From an uncultured Oscillospiraceae bacterium (lineage in GTDB: Bacteria > Bacillota > Clostridia > Oscillospirales > Acutalibacteraceae), in the NCBI GenBank assembly GCA_900547105.1, contig URFL01000002.1, positions 124,001 to 188,000 on the forward strand: a stretch of DNA of 64,000 nucleotides. Direction: 5' to 3'. This document shows, one piece after another, positions 15,787 through 25,481 of this stretch. The position numbers and the translations under genes are program-made. A model generated the notes under the pieces. It worked only from the letters and a program-made list of their open reading frames with translations. It had not been told where the DNA came from and ran no database searches. Position 1 is the stretch's first letter; every line of letters starts with the position of its first letter.

Positions 15787-17991
15787 TCAGAACGAAGCGA
15801 TCGCTCCGGTGGCATATTTGAGGATCAGCAGCGCATCCTCCGCGGTGACCGCCGCGTCACCGTTCACATCCGCATCCTGCTGCTGGGGATGATCCAGCGG
15901 GATCGCCTCCGCCGCCGCTTGCAGCGTCATCAGCGCATCCACCACCGTGATCTCGCCATTTTCGTCCACATCGCCGAGAACATGCTCCTGCACCAGCACA
16001 AACCTTCCCAGCACCGGAGAAGCAAACACCATGCAGCCGTTTTGCAGCGCCGCCGACATCTCGGTAATGGCATCCCGACCGACATACAACACGCGGCACC
16101 GGCTCGCTACCATGGTATCCGGCACCGGAATGCGCACGATCACGCTATGATCGGGCTGCACCGTTTGGCCATCTTTTTGCAGCGACACGGTATATCCCAC
16201 TGCCATTTTCCGATATTCCTCCGCCACCAAACCCACCGCGTCGGGGGCTTCGGTGACCACCAGCTGGGCACCGTTCAAATCCTGCGGGTCGCCGGTCACC
16301 ACGATATCCTTATCCGTCAGGCTGGTGACTGCAACAAACGCCAACTCATTCTGGCGGGCATAGGTTTCGACATACGATCCCGCCTCGCCGTATATCGTCA
16401 GCCGCGGGCAGTTGTTAAACGCCTCCCGCCCGATACCGATCACACTTTTGGGGATATACACCATTCTCAAATTTTCGCAATCGGCAAACGCTTCCTGCCC
16501 GATCGTGGTCAGGCTGTCCGGAAGAACGATATACATCAGCTGCGAATCAAAGCGAAACGCTTTCATACCAATGCTGGTAACGGTATCGCTAAACGCCACA
16601 TTGTGCATATTGTCGCATTGGAAAAACGCCGATTCGCCGATGGTTTCCACACCTTGGGGAATATTCACCGAAATGAGTTTGCAACTGGAAAATGCAAAAT
16701 CACCGATATGCTTCACACTACCGGGAATGGTCACATCGGTCAGGTTGGCGCAAACAGAAAACGCGTTGTCGCCAATGCTTTCCACGCTATCCGGAATGGC
16801 CACCTTGGTCAACGCCGAGCAATAGGAAAAGGCTTGGTCGCCAATCGTTTTGACCCCTTTGGGGATCACCAGACCGGTCAGCTTCTCACAATTGGAAAAA
16901 GCCTCGCTTCCAATGCTCTTTACGCTGCCGGGGATGGTCACGTCTGTCAACGCTTTGCAATAATAAAACGCCTGATCGTCGATGGCGGTAACCCCATTCA
17001 TGATGGTCACCTTTATCAAATCATCGCACTTGAAAAACGCACCGTTTCCAATGACATCCACGCTGCCGGGAATGGTGATCTCTTTTAATCCCGCGCAAAG
17101 GGTAAAAGCACTTGCACCAATCGTCCCCACCCCTTCGGAAAGGGTGACACTGGTTAAGCCGGTGCAATTGGAAAACGCGCTGCGACCAATGCTGTTCACG
17201 CTGCCGGGGATAACCACGCTGGTCAAACCGTCACAATTGGAAAACGCCTTGTCGCCAATGCTTTCCACGCTATCCGGAATGGTTATATTCACCAGCTGGC
17301 TGCAGTCGGCAAACGCCCCCTCGCCGATGCTTTCCAGCCCCTTTTGCATCTCCACGCTCAACAGCTTATCGCACGCTTCAAACGCATTGACACCAATCGT
17401 CTTCACACTGCCGGGAAGGGCGATGTTGTTCAGCTTTTTGCAATACTTAAACGCTTCATCGCCAATGGCGCCCACCCCATCCTGGATGGTTACACTGGTC
17501 AACGCCTCACAATAATAAAACATATTATCGCTAACGGCGGCAACCGAACCCGGCACTGTCGCGCGTTCCAGCGTATCACAGCTGCTGAACGCCCAGGTTC
17601 CTACAGCCTTAATACTGCTCGGGATGGTAATCTCTTTCAGCTTATCGCAGTTTTGAAAAGCAGAAGAGCCAATGGTTTCCACACTATCCGCCCAAGTAAT
17701 GGTTTGCACATTGCTGTCACGAAAAGCCGACGAACCAAGGGCGCTCACGCCTTCTTCAATCACCAACTTGGTATACGGCTGATGTTCCCAAGGCGGAGAG
17801 ACCCATCCATAATCATCCATGGCACCCGTGCCGCTGATAGTCAGGGTGTCACCGCTCACCGACCACTGCACATTTTTGCCGCAGCTGCCGCTGGTTTCAG
17901 ACGAGTCTGCCATAGCGGACAACGGCAGCATGGACATCATCATCGTCACCGCCGCCAGTACCGCAAGACCGCGATTTGCTCTTTTTTTCAC
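15787..17991 (-). CDS. Secreted leucine-rich-repeat (BspA-like) protein with dockerin
   Basis: A 734-residue surface protein. The GTG at 17991 is chosen because AGAGGG lies about 8 nt upstream and a signal peptide (KKRANRGLAVLAAVTMMMSMLPLSAMA) follows directly. The body is roughly 20 tandem LRR_5 repeats of about 23 residues (consensus SIGDKAFSNCDGLTSVVIPG), as in BspA-type adhesins. The last 65 residues form a type I dockerin: two calcium-loop repeats, GDVDENGEITVVDALMTL and DVNGDAAVTAEDALLILK. The dockerin should bind a cohesin on a scaffoldin or the cell surface. No cohesin gene is in the window. Confidence 0.9.
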   Translation of the reverse strand: MKKRANRGLAVLAAVTMMMSMLPLSAMADSSETSGSCGKNVQWSVSGDTLTISGTGAMDDYGWVSPPWEHQPYTKLVIEEGVSALGSSAFRDSNVQTITWADSVETIGSSAFQNCDKLKEITIPSSIKAVGTWAFSSCDTLERATVPGSVAAVSDNMFYYCEALTSVTIQDGVGAIGDEAFKYCKKLNNIALPGSVKTIGVNAFEACDKLLSVEMQKGLESIGEGAFADCSQLVNITIPDSVESIGDKAFSNCDGLTSVVIPGSVNSIGRSAFSNCTGLTSVTLSEGVGTIGASAFTLCAGLKEITIPGSVDVIGNGAFFKCDDLIKVTIMNGVTAIDDQAFYYCKALTDVTIPGSVKSIGSEAFSNCEKLTGLVIPKGVKTIGDQAFSYCSALTKVAIPDSVESIGDNAFSVCANLTDVTIPGSVKHIGDFAFSSCKLISVNIPQGVETIGESAFFQCDNMHNVAFSDTVTSIGMKAFRFDSQLMYIVLPDSLTTIGQEAFADCENLRMVYIPKSVIGIGREAFNNCPRLTIYGEAGSYVETYARQNELAFVAVTSLTDKDIVVTGDPQDLNGAQLVVTEAPDAVGLVAEEYRKMAVGYTVSLQKDGQTVQPDHSVIVRIPVPDTMVASRCRVLYVGRDAITEMSAALQNGCMVFASPVLGRFVLVQEHVLGDVDENGEITVVDALMTLQAAAEAIPLDHPQQQDADVNGDAAVTAEDALLILKYATGAIASF

Positions 17992-18033
17992 AATTTTACC
18001 CTCTTTCCGTTTTATTTCTTCAAGACCTCTTTC

Positions 18034-18062
18034 AGTGTACCGCGGATTGCCACAGTTGTCAA
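18034..18062 (-). promoter_or_regulatory. Strong sigma-A promoter of the LRR-dockerin gene
   Basis: A consensus TTGACA (18062-18057), a 17-nt spacer and TACACT (18039-18034) lie about 45 nt upstream of the GTG. Confidence 0.75.
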
Positions 18063-18076
18063 TACGGCAATCCGCG
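18041..18076. promoter_or_regulatory. Operator-like perfect inverted repeat over the -35 box
   Basis: CGCGGATTGCC (18041-18051) and its exact inverse GGCAATCCGCG (18066-18076) bracket the -35 of the LRR-dockerin promoter with a 14-nt centre. The position suggests a repressor or activator site; the regulator is unknown. Confidence 0.55.
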
Positions 18077-18116
18077 CACAGCAACACACAGCAGAACGTC
18101 TCGCCACCGGATGCAG

Positions 18117-18153
18117 AAATCCCCCGGGGAGTGCGTTGCACTCCCCGGGGGAT
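18117..18153 (-). terminator. Probable terminator of the ATPase operon
   Basis: A perfect 16-bp stem (ATCCCCCGGGGAGTGC at 18119-18134 and its inverse at 18138-18153) with a 3-nt loop lies 69 nt after the last ATPase gene. The minus-strand U-run is short (UUU), so the call is moderate. Confidence 0.6.
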
Positions 18154-18221
18154 GATCACAGATACACCTATAAAAGCGACCCCAAAGCCGGTTGGCACCA
18201 CAAGCGCAACAAAACGCTGTC

Positions 18222-18842
18222 TTAGGCGTCGCGAACGGCTTTTTGCGCCTTAATCACTTTCAAGCGGGAGAATTCCTCGCGTTCCTTTTCCTCCAGCGAA
18301 TCCGAAATAAACTTCACGGTGGAGGTCAAACGCGGAATCACAATGTTTTTCAGCGCGTTGGCGCGTTTTTGCGTCTTGTTCACCGCTGTCGCCAGTCGGT
18401 ACACGCTGTTTTCTACCTCTGCCAACGCAGCGGTCAGTTTTTTCACCCGATCGAACTCGATATACGCCTCGTCCACCAGCGAACCGGTAAACATAAAGCC
18501 ATAGGACAGCTCCGCCGGCGACGGATCCAGCGTAACAATGGGAATATCCACCCCCATCACGCTGCGCGAGGACAGCTGCAAGCCGTTTTCCACCGGCACC
18601 GCCGCCGCCACATCGGCGCAAATACCGTGCGCCACATTGGCGCGCTGCAACGCGAGATACGCCGCCGCATAGCAGGAATCAATCTGCACCTGCAGCGTTT
18701 CCGCACGGTCGATCAGCGCCATCATTTCCCGCACGATCACATTCCGTTTGCGATCCAGAAGCTCAAATCCCAGCATGGCAAGATCCAGCGATTTGCGTGT
18801 GCTCATCAGATTGCCTTTGGTGGGAAATACCTGCTCGGCCAT
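18222..18842 (-). CDS. atpD (ntpD-type): V/A-type ATP synthase subunit D
   Basis: The 206-residue coiled-coil protein forms the central rotor stalk that couples ATP hydrolysis in the A3B3 head to the membrane ring. It starts with the family signature FPTKGNLMSTRKSLDLAMLGFELLDRKR and ends with RANALKNIVIPRLTSTVKFI. AAGGAGGTGA lies 8 nt before the ATG at 18842. It is the last of the nine ATPase genes and directly follows subunit B, as in most such operons. Confidence 0.94.
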   Translation of the reverse strand: MAEQVFPTKGNLMSTRKSLDLAMLGFELLDRKRNVIVREMMALIDRAETLQVQIDSCYAAAYLALQRANVAHGICADVAAAVPVENGLQLSSRSVMGVDIPIVTLDPSPAELSYGFMFTGSLVDEAYIEFDRVKKLTAALAEVENSVYRLATAVNKTQKRANALKNIVIPRLTSTVKFISDSLEEKEREEFSRLKVIKAQKAVRDA

Positions 18843-18862
18843 CGGCCGTCACCTCCTTGGTT

Positions 18863-20290
18863 TTACGCGGGCGTTTGTTCCTCGGTGCCGGCGGTGGAGG
18901 GATCCAGCACCTCCGGTTCGGGGCGGTAATGCTCATCCAGCAGCTTATCGTCGATACGATCCAGCTCTTCCCGCGGCAGGGTGGACAGCAGCCGCCAGCC
19001 CAGATCCAGCGTCTGGTCGATGGTACGGTTGACATTTTCGCCCTGGCGGATAAACTCTTCATCAAACCGGCGACCGAACGCCATCAGCTTTTTATCGCTG
19101 GGCGACAGCTCCTCTTCGCCGATGACCGATGCCAGCGAGCGGGCATCCTGCACCCGCGCATAGCACGCGAACAGCTGGTTCGCCACCGCGGCGTGGTCGG
19201 CGCGGGTATATCCCTCGCCGATGCCGTCCTTCATCAGACGCGACAGCGACGGCAGCGCCGACACCGGCGGGTAAATGCCGTTGTTGTCCAGCGACCGATC
19301 CAGCACAATCTGCCCCTCGGTGATATAACCGGTGAGGTCAGGGATCGGGTGGGTGATATCGTCGTTGGGCATGGTGAGGATCGGGATCTGGGTCACCGAA
19401 CCGGTGCTGCTCTTGATCATGCCGGCACGTTCGTACAGCGACGCGAGGTCGGAGTACAGATAGCCGGGATAGCCTTTTCGACCGGGAATCTCGCCTTTGG
19501 AGGACGAAAACTCGCGGCATGCCTCGGCGTACGAGGTCATATCGGTCATAATGACCAGAATGTGCATATTGCAGTCAAACGCCAGATACTCGGCGGCGGT
19601 CAACGCGCAGCGCGGGGTCAGAATACGCTCGATCACCGGGTCGTTAGACAGGTTCAGGAACATGGCGACCCGCCCCAGCACGCCGCTGCTTTCAAAATTG
19701 CGTTTGAAATAGTCCGCCACGTCGCTGGTCACGCCCATCGCCGCAAACACCACCGCGAAATCCTGTCCGCTTTGGTCGGCGATCTTCGCCTGACGCACGA
19801 TCTGTGCCGCCAGCTCGTTATGGCTCATACCGGAGCCGGAAAAGATGGGCAGCTTCTGCCCGCGAATCAGCGTAGCCAGACAGTCGATCGAGGAAATGCC
19901 GGTGGCGATATAATCGCGGGGATATACGCGGGACACCGGGTTGATGGCGGAACCGTTGATATCGCGCCGGGTCTCGGAAAAGATCGGACCCAGCCCGTCG
20001 ATCGGGCGGCCAGCGCCGTCAAACACACGCCCCAGCAGCTCCGGCGACAGCGCCATTTCCACCGGGTGCCCCTCCAAACGGGTGCGGGTGTTGGTCAACG
20101 AAATGCCGTTGGTGCCCTCGAACACCTGGATGATGGCGCGATCGCCCTCCATCTGCACGATACGACCGGCGCGGCGGCTGCCGTCGTCCAGTTGAATGGT
20201 GACCGTTTCCTCAAAGGAAGCGTTTTTGACGCCGTCCACGGCGATCAGCGATCCGGCGATCTCTTTGACGCCGATATATTCTATAATCAC
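18863..20290 (-). CDS. atpB (ntpB-type): V/A-type ATP synthase subunit B
   Basis: The 475-residue non-catalytic head subunit. It has the degenerate nucleotide-binding region FSGSGMSHNELAAQIVRQ instead of a true Walker A, and the downstream GYPGYLYSDLASLYERAG motif. It starts at a GTG (20290) with GGGAG about 8 nt upstream. It follows subunit A by 12 nt and precedes subunit D by 20 nt. Confidence 0.95.
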   Translation of the reverse strand: MIIEYIGVKEIAGSLIAVDGVKNASFEETVTIQLDDGSRRAGRIVQMEGDRAIIQVFEGTNGISLTNTRTRLEGHPVEMALSPELLGRVFDGAGRPIDGLGPIFSETRRDINGSAINPVSRVYPRDYIATGISSIDCLATLIRGQKLPIFSGSGMSHNELAAQIVRQAKIADQSGQDFAVVFAAMGVTSDVADYFKRNFESSGVLGRVAMFLNLSNDPVIERILTPRCALTAAEYLAFDCNMHILVIMTDMTSYAEACREFSSSKGEIPGRKGYPGYLYSDLASLYERAGMIKSSTGSVTQIPILTMPNDDITHPIPDLTGYITEGQIVLDRSLDNNGIYPPVSALPSLSRLMKDGIGEGYTRADHAAVANQLFACYARVQDARSLASVIGEEELSPSDKKLMAFGRRFDEEFIRQGENVNRTIDQTLDLGWRLLSTLPREELDRIDDKLLDEHYRPEPEVLDPSTAGTEEQTPA

Positions 20291-20302
20291 ACAACCACTC
20301 CC

Positions 20303-22060
20303 TTACTTCGGCTCGACCAATCCGCGGATTTTCTCGTCGATTTCCGCATCATACCCATCCAGCAGTTCCAGTTGGTCGTTGGGTACATCAAATTTGATAC
20401 GCGACACCTTTTCAAACAACCCCAGCTCGAGAATGCGGGGCAGCGGCACCGCCGCCGCCACCGCCGAACCGGCGGCTTTATACAGATGCAGGATCACCCG
20501 CATCATCTTCAGCTGTTTTTCCAGCGGGACAAAGGTATCGTCCTTGTGATACGCGTTTTGCTGCAGGAAGCCGACGCGGATCACCCGCGCGATCTCGATC
20601 ACCAGCTTCTGGTCGTCCGGCAACACATCCGAACCGATCAGCTTGACGATCTCCATCAGCTTGTTCTCTTCCTGCAAAATCTGTGCCAGCTTGCTGCGGC
20701 ACTCCAAAAAGTCCTCGCCCACCTGCCGGCTGTACCAGTCGGACAGGTCGTTCACATATTCGCTGTAGCTGTTCATCCAGTTGATGGCGGGATAGTGGCG
20801 GGCATAAGCCAGCGCCTTATCCAGCGCCCAGAAGCAACGGGTGAACCGCTTGGTGTTTTGGGTCACCGGCTCGGAAAAGTCGCTGCCCTGCGGCGACACG
20901 GCACCGATAATGGTGACACTGCCGCTGCGGCCGCCCAGCGTTTCCATCATGCCCGCGCGCTCGTAAAATTCCGACAAGCGCGACGGCAGATACGCCGGGA
21001 ACCCCTCTTCGGCGGGCATTTCTTCCAATCGACCGGAGATCTCGCGCAGCGCTTCCGCCCAACGCGAGGTGGAGTCTGCCATGATCGCGACATGATAACC
21101 CATGTCGCGGTAATATTCCGCCAGCGTGATACCGGTGTAGATAGACGCTTCACGCGCCGCCACCGGCATATTGGAGGTGTTGGCGATCAGCGTGGTGCGG
21201 TCGGTCATCGGGCGACCGGATTTCGGGTCGATCAACCCGGAAAACTCCTCCAGCACCTGAGACATCTCGTTGCCCCGCTCGCCGCAGCCGACATAGATGA
21301 TGATATCCGCATCGCACCATTTTGCCAGCTGGTGCTGGGTCATGGTTTTGCCGGTACCAAAGCCGCCGGGGATCGCCGCGGTACCGCCCTTGGCGATGGG
21401 GAACAGCGTATCAATGACCCGCTGACCGGTGATCAGCGGCGTGTTGGCATACATCCGTTTGTTGACCGGACGCGGGGTGCGGATCGGCCACTTCTGGCAC
21501 AGCGACAGCGCATGCTGCTCGCCCGCAGCGTCGATCAGCGTAACCACCGTATCGTTCACACGGTACGCGCCGTTCGGCTGCACCGCTGTCACGGTGCCGC
21601 TGATGCCGGGCGGCACCATGCATTTATGGGTAATGATCGGCGTTTCGGGGCAGGTGGCGTAGATATCGCCCGCCTGCAGCGTGTCCCCCACCTTAACGGT
21701 GACGGTCACATCCCATTGCTTGTCCTCATCCAACGCGGGGGCGGTGGCACCGCGGCTGATAAAGTCGCCGGATTTTTCCTCCAGCGCTTTCAGTGGACGC
21801 TCAATACCGTCGAAAATATTATCCAGAATACCCGGGCCCAGCGTCGCACACAGCGGACCGCCGGTGGGGATCACCTGTTCACCGGAACGCAGCCCGGTGG
21901 TGTTTTCGTACACCTGGATGGTGGTTTTATCGGCGTTGACGCCAATCACCTCGCCCACCAGCTTGTCTTTGCCCACCAGCACCATTTCCATCATGGCGAG
22001 GTCGGTATGTCCCGACAGGGTGATAACGGATCCGTTGATCCCATGGATCGTTGTGTTCAT
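20303..22060 (-). CDS. atpA (ntpA-type): V/A-type ATP synthase catalytic subunit A
   Basis: The 585-residue catalytic subunit hydrolyses or makes ATP in the A3B3 head. Walker A is GGFGTGKT, and family signatures DSTSRWAEALREISGRLEEM and GFPAYLPSRLSEFYERAG are present, along with the A-type bulge region between the beta-barrel and nucleotide-binding domains. The ATG at 22060 has GGGAGAGG just upstream. Neighbours E (upstream, 17 nt) and B (downstream, 12 nt) confirm an intact operon. Confidence 0.96.
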   Translation of the reverse strand: MNTTIHGINGSVITLSGHTDLAMMEMVLVGKDKLVGEVIGVNADKTTIQVYENTTGLRSGEQVIPTGGPLCATLGPGILDNIFDGIERPLKALEEKSGDFISRGATAPALDEDKQWDVTVTVKVGDTLQAGDIYATCPETPIITHKCMVPPGISGTVTAVQPNGAYRVNDTVVTLIDAAGEQHALSLCQKWPIRTPRPVNKRMYANTPLITGQRVIDTLFPIAKGGTAAIPGGFGTGKTMTQHQLAKWCDADIIIYVGCGERGNEMSQVLEEFSGLIDPKSGRPMTDRTTLIANTSNMPVAAREASIYTGITLAEYYRDMGYHVAIMADSTSRWAEALREISGRLEEMPAEEGFPAYLPSRLSEFYERAGMMETLGGRSGSVTIIGAVSPQGSDFSEPVTQNTKRFTRCFWALDKALAYARHYPAINWMNSYSEYVNDLSDWYSRQVGEDFLECRSKLAQILQEENKLMEIVKLIGSDVLPDDQKLVIEIARVIRVGFLQQNAYHKDDTFVPLEKQLKMMRVILHLYKAAGSAVAAAVPLPRILELGLFEKVSRIKFDVPNDQLELLDGYDAEIDEKIRGLVEPK

Positions 22061-22077
22061 AACCTCTCCCGCCTTTC

Positions 22078-22680
22078 TTATACCGGTTTGACCGTCAGAC
22101 CGATGGTTTGGACGAACCATTCTTCCTGCTGTTCCAGCTTCACATCCAGCGTATCGTCCACCAAAATGCCCGCCGACTGGTTTTCGCCGCGCACACCGCC
22201 CAGCGCAATATCCGTCGTATACTCAAAACGGCTGCCCGCCGGGCAAAGATCCGCCAGCTGCTCTTGCAGCGCGCGATCGCGTTCGGTCAGGAAATAGACG
22301 GTGTCCTCCGCCGGCAGCATGGTGCGCATCTCGGTCAGCGAATCGCGCAGCTGCTGCAAATAGGCGGGGGTGGCGGTATAAGCCTGCAGCTTTTGCCGCG
22401 CCTCGTCGAACACCTCGCCGGTGATCGCCTGTCGACGGCGGATCAGCTCGCCCCGCCGGGCAAAATCGCGCTGCGACAGCTCTTTTTTCAAGCGGTTGTT
22501 TTCGTCCTCGCGCTCCTGATGGATCAGCACATAGGATTCCTGCAGCACCTGCTGCTCCGCCTGCGCCAGCCGCTCGGTTTTGAACGCTTCCACTTCGTCG
22601 TGGATCTTGCGGCTTTGCTCCTGCGCGTACGCGGTGATCGCCTCTATAAACTTGTCAACTTTTTTACCATTGTCAATCAT
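22078..22680 (-). CDS. ntpE-type: V/A-type ATP synthase subunit E
   Basis: A 200-residue peripheral-stalk protein. The N-terminal 100 residues are strongly charged helix (AQEQSRKIHDEVEAFKTERL), which pairs with the H/G subunit as a stator, and the C-terminal globular part has the family-like GGVRGENQSAGILVDDTLDVKLE. It lies between F and A in the operon. Confidence 0.88.
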   Translation of the reverse strand: MIDNGKKVDKFIEAITAYAQEQSRKIHDEVEAFKTERLAQAEQQVLQESYVLIHQEREDENNRLKKELSQRDFARRGELIRRRQAITGEVFDEARQKLQAYTATPAYLQQLRDSLTEMRTMLPAEDTVYFLTERDRALQEQLADLCPAGSRFEYTTDIALGGVRGENQSAGILVDDTLDVKLEQQEEWFVQTIGLTVKPV

Positions 22681-22706
22681 AAGCCGGTTCTGCCTTTCTT
22701 ATGGAC

Positions 22707-23015
22707 TCAGATCTTGATGCCGATGGCATCCCGCACATAGCGGGTGATGGAATCCTTGGCGCGGCCGTTGCCGTGCCGGTCGGGAATTTCCACGATCAGC
22801 GGGCGCGAGCGGTGCAGTTTCAGATCGTCCACCAGCTCGCGGCACAGCGACACCAGATGCTCGGTCATCAAAATGACCGCGACATCCGGCTGCTCCATCG
22901 CATCGGACAGCGCCGCGTGCACTTCTTCTGCCTCGTGCACCACGACTCCTTCGATGCCAGCCATCCGCATACCCACTTGGGTATCCACATTGTCACTGAT
23001 AAGGAAAAAGCGCAT
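22707..23015 (-). CDS. ntpF/G-type: V/A-type ATP synthase subunit F
   Basis: A 102-residue protein that binds the central stalk subunit D. It has the small Rossmann-like pattern FFLISDNVDTQVGMRMAGIEG and VAVILMTEHLV, ending in a GRAKDSITRYVRDAIGIKI helix typical of the family. The ATG at 23015 has AGAGG 8 nt upstream. Confidence 0.88.
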   Translation of the reverse strand: MRFFLISDNVDTQVGMRMAGIEGVVVHEAEEVHAALSDAMEQPDVAVILMTEHLVSLCRELVDDLKLHRSRPLIVEIPDRHGNGRAKDSITRYVRDAIGIKI

Positions 23016-23036
23016 AACGAATGCCTCTCTTAACCG

Positions 23037-23483
23037 TTATTGCAGCACCAGGATCAAAATAGCGATCAGCAGACCGTACAGACCAAAGCCTTCGCCCAAT
23101 GCCACGAAGATGATGGATTTACCGAACGATTTCGGGTTTTCCGCGGTGGCACCGATAGCCGCCGAAGAACCGGACGCCACGGCGATACCGCCGCCGATGC
23201 CCGCCAGACCAACTGCCAGCGCCGCACCGATGTATTTCAGTCCGCTGTCCGTCGAAGCCGCCGTAGCGGTGTCGGTCGCGGTTTCCGAAGCGGTGGTAGC
23301 AGGCTCGGTCGTGTCCTCAGCCGCCACACCAAAGGGCAGTGCCAGGCTGAACAGCACAATCAGCGCCACGCACAAGAAGTGCACGCACAGCGCACGGCGG
23401 GGAGCCATGCCCTTTTTCACCATAATCGTCGCCGCAACCACCGAAGCGATCAGCAATACCACCGGAATCAACAACATCCACAT
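23037..23483 (-). CDS. ntpK-type: V/A-type ATP synthase subunit K (proteolipid) with N-terminal extension
   Basis: A 148-residue rotor-ring proteolipid. The C-terminal half is the classical two-helix hairpin (GAALAVGLAGIGGGIAVASG and IIFVALGEGFGLYGLLIAILIL), whose conserved Glu in GEG is the ion site. It is preceded by two more membrane helices and a Thr/Ala/Ser-rich loop of about 25 residues. No Gln at the helix-1 position used for sodium in classical Na-type rings is apparent, so proton versus sodium is undecided. AGGAGGT precedes the ATG at 23483. Confidence 0.9.
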   Translation of the reverse strand: MWMLLIPVVLLIASVVAATIMVKKGMAPRRALCVHFLCVALIVLFSLALPFGVAAEDTTEPATTASETATDTATAASTDSGLKYIGAALAVGLAGIGGGIAVASGSSAAIGATAENPKSFGKSIIFVALGEGFGLYGLLIAILILVLQ

Positions 23484-23519
23484 AACAAATACCTCCTAAA
23501 AATAACATTCGTTTATGTA

Positions 23520-25454
23520 TCAGGAATCGGCCTCCGCCGACAGGGGTGTAAAAACTTGACCGTCGCCGATATAGTACCGGCTGAACATCTCGTAAAATTC
23601 CAAACGCATGACCTGGATAGCGACCAGCGTTGCTTCCATCACCATGACCAGTCCGTTGCCGATCACCACCGTGACGGTGTAACCGAACGGGCCAAACAGA
23701 TCCGCCAGCGCGAACACCGCCATCATCATACCGGCGTGGACCAGCACGAACGCGCCCACACGCAGGAAGGACATGGTGTTGGACAAATAGGACAGCAGCG
23801 TTTCAAACAGCTCGAAGAAGTTTTGCAAAATGAAATCGCCGATGCTGTCCTCCGGCTTCCAATCCGGATCGCGCGCCACCAGCTTGCCCAGCGGCTCGCG
23901 CAGGAACATGAGAATCAGCGGCAGCACGATCAGCAGCAGGATGTACGCGGTGTTCATCACCGGCACATTCAGCAGGAACTGCGCCACACAGCCGAGGATC
24001 AGCGACAGGTAAAACACCATTCCCGCCACACCGCTGGGGCTGAACAGCGCCGCTTCCCAGTTTTTCTGGCGGGCGGCGGAATACACATTCAGCGCCATGG
24101 ATATGACGATCAGCAAAATGCCCACCGCGACCGAAACCAGCAAAATGTTGGTGGCGGTGGCGGATTGCATCACCTCGATGGGCTTTTCTTCCCATCCGAA
24201 CACCGCCTTGTACAGCGGATCCAGCAGATGCTCGAACCCGAACACCGAGCCATAGACCAAGCCGAAACAGGCGGATGACACACCGCAGGGGATCAAAATG
24301 CGTCCGATGTCCAGCTTTTTGAGCTTCCACATCAAATAGCCGGCGATGGACACTAGAATCCCCTGCCCCAAGTCGCCGAACATCACGCCGAACAGCAGCA
24401 CATAGGTGACCGCCACAAAGCCGGTGGGGTCGATCTCGCCGTAGCGCGGCATGCCGTACATATCCACCAAAAATTCAAACGGGCGGAAAATACGGGGATT
24501 TTTCAGCTTGACCGGCGGGGTGTGCCGAGTATCGGCATGCGCCTTTTCAAAGGTGGCGGACACCGATTCGATCGGACGCAGCAGCGTTTCAAACCGCTTT
24601 TGATCCGGTGCCGGCACCCATCCGGTCATGATAAATTCTTCGTGGTACCGCGCCGCGTAGCGCCGCAGCCCGAACAGATACTCTTTGCGGTGGATCGCGG
24701 TGTACACCGACAAGCAGGCTTTTTTCTCCTGCTCCCAATCGGTCTGCTGCTGGGTGCGCGCCTCTTCCAGCGCCTGCACCGTCTTTTCCCGCTCGGCGTA
24801 CAACCGATCCAGCGTTTCCTCTACGGTGCCGCTGGCGGTCGGAATGTGAATCCGCTCGAAATACAGCCCGGAGAAGATGCGATCCACATCCTCCACAAAT
24901 TCCAGCGGGGCGAAATACATGCCCCAGTAATAATTCTTCTCTTTCCCGGCGGGGAAAAACAGCACATACGGGTTGTCGCTGTACAGATCCAGCTTTTCGT
25001 AGCTTTCGACGGGCAGCCGCCCAAACCGTACCTTGATGTTCTGGCAAGCCAGCAGGCTGCTCAGCTCCACATTCAACCCTTTCAGATGCTCGAACTGTTC
25101 AATATCCCGCGCCAGCGTTTCGCGCTGCTGCGACAACGCGGTGATCTGCTCCGCCGCTTTGGCGGTGCGCTCACGAAAATGCTGGATATACAGCAGCAGA
25201 TCGCTTTCGGACAAATCGGCCGGCCAGGTGCGTTCGGGCTGTCCGCCCGCCTGCTGGATGGCCGCTTTAAGCTGAGTCAGCGGCTCGGTGTAGGGGTTTT
25301 CCTCCCGCACGGCGGAAAAGCCCTTGGTGTCCGAGAAAAAGGTCAGGGCGTCTTCGGGATGGAACAACCCGCTTTCGCCGCACACCTGTACGACTTCATC
25401 CAGATGGGGCATCATGCCAACGATGGTGACCAGCTTCATTGTGGTGATAGCCAA
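23520..25454 (-). CDS. ntpI-type: V/A-type ATP synthase subunit I
   Basis: The 644-residue membrane stator (a-subunit equivalent) that carries the ion half-channels. A long cytoplasmic N-terminal region with helices is followed by about seven membrane segments from near residue 340 (VAVTYVLLFGVMFGDLGQGI). The family motif FLRVGAFVLVHAGMMMAVFALAD and GNGLVMVMEATLVAIQVMRLEFYEMFSRYY contain the expected channel residues. A TTG start at 25454 is preferred because GAAGGG is 7 nt upstream, and it gives the family-like MAITTMKLVTIVG; the ATG at 25439 is an alternative. Confidence 0.93.
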   Translation of the reverse strand: MAITTMKLVTIVGMMPHLDEVVQVCGESGLFHPEDALTFFSDTKGFSAVREENPYTEPLTQLKAAIQQAGGQPERTWPADLSESDLLLYIQHFRERTAKAAEQITALSQQRETLARDIEQFEHLKGLNVELSSLLACQNIKVRFGRLPVESYEKLDLYSDNPYVLFFPAGKEKNYYWGMYFAPLEFVEDVDRIFSGLYFERIHIPTASGTVEETLDRLYAEREKTVQALEEARTQQQTDWEQEKKACLSVYTAIHRKEYLFGLRRYAARYHEEFIMTGWVPAPDQKRFETLLRPIESVSATFEKAHADTRHTPPVKLKNPRIFRPFEFLVDMYGMPRYGEIDPTGFVAVTYVLLFGVMFGDLGQGILVSIAGYLMWKLKKLDIGRILIPCGVSSACFGLVYGSVFGFEHLLDPLYKAVFGWEEKPIEVMQSATATNILLVSVAVGILLIVISMALNVYSAARQKNWEAALFSPSGVAGMVFYLSLILGCVAQFLLNVPVMNTAYILLLIVLPLILMFLREPLGKLVARDPDWKPEDSIGDFILQNFFELFETLLSYLSNTMSFLRVGAFVLVHAGMMMAVFALADLFGPFGYTVTVVIGNGLVMVMEATLVAIQVMRLEFYEMFSRYYIGDGQVFTPLSAEADS

Positions 25455-25481
25455 CAGAAATCCCTTCTTTCACTAACCGAA

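Noticed and set aside
18797..22297. Open frame of more than 1100 codons on the plus strand opposite the ATPase genes
   Set aside because: It is antisense to subunits B, A and E, His/Arg/Gln-rich and without motif or RBS; a by-product of GC-rich codon third positions.
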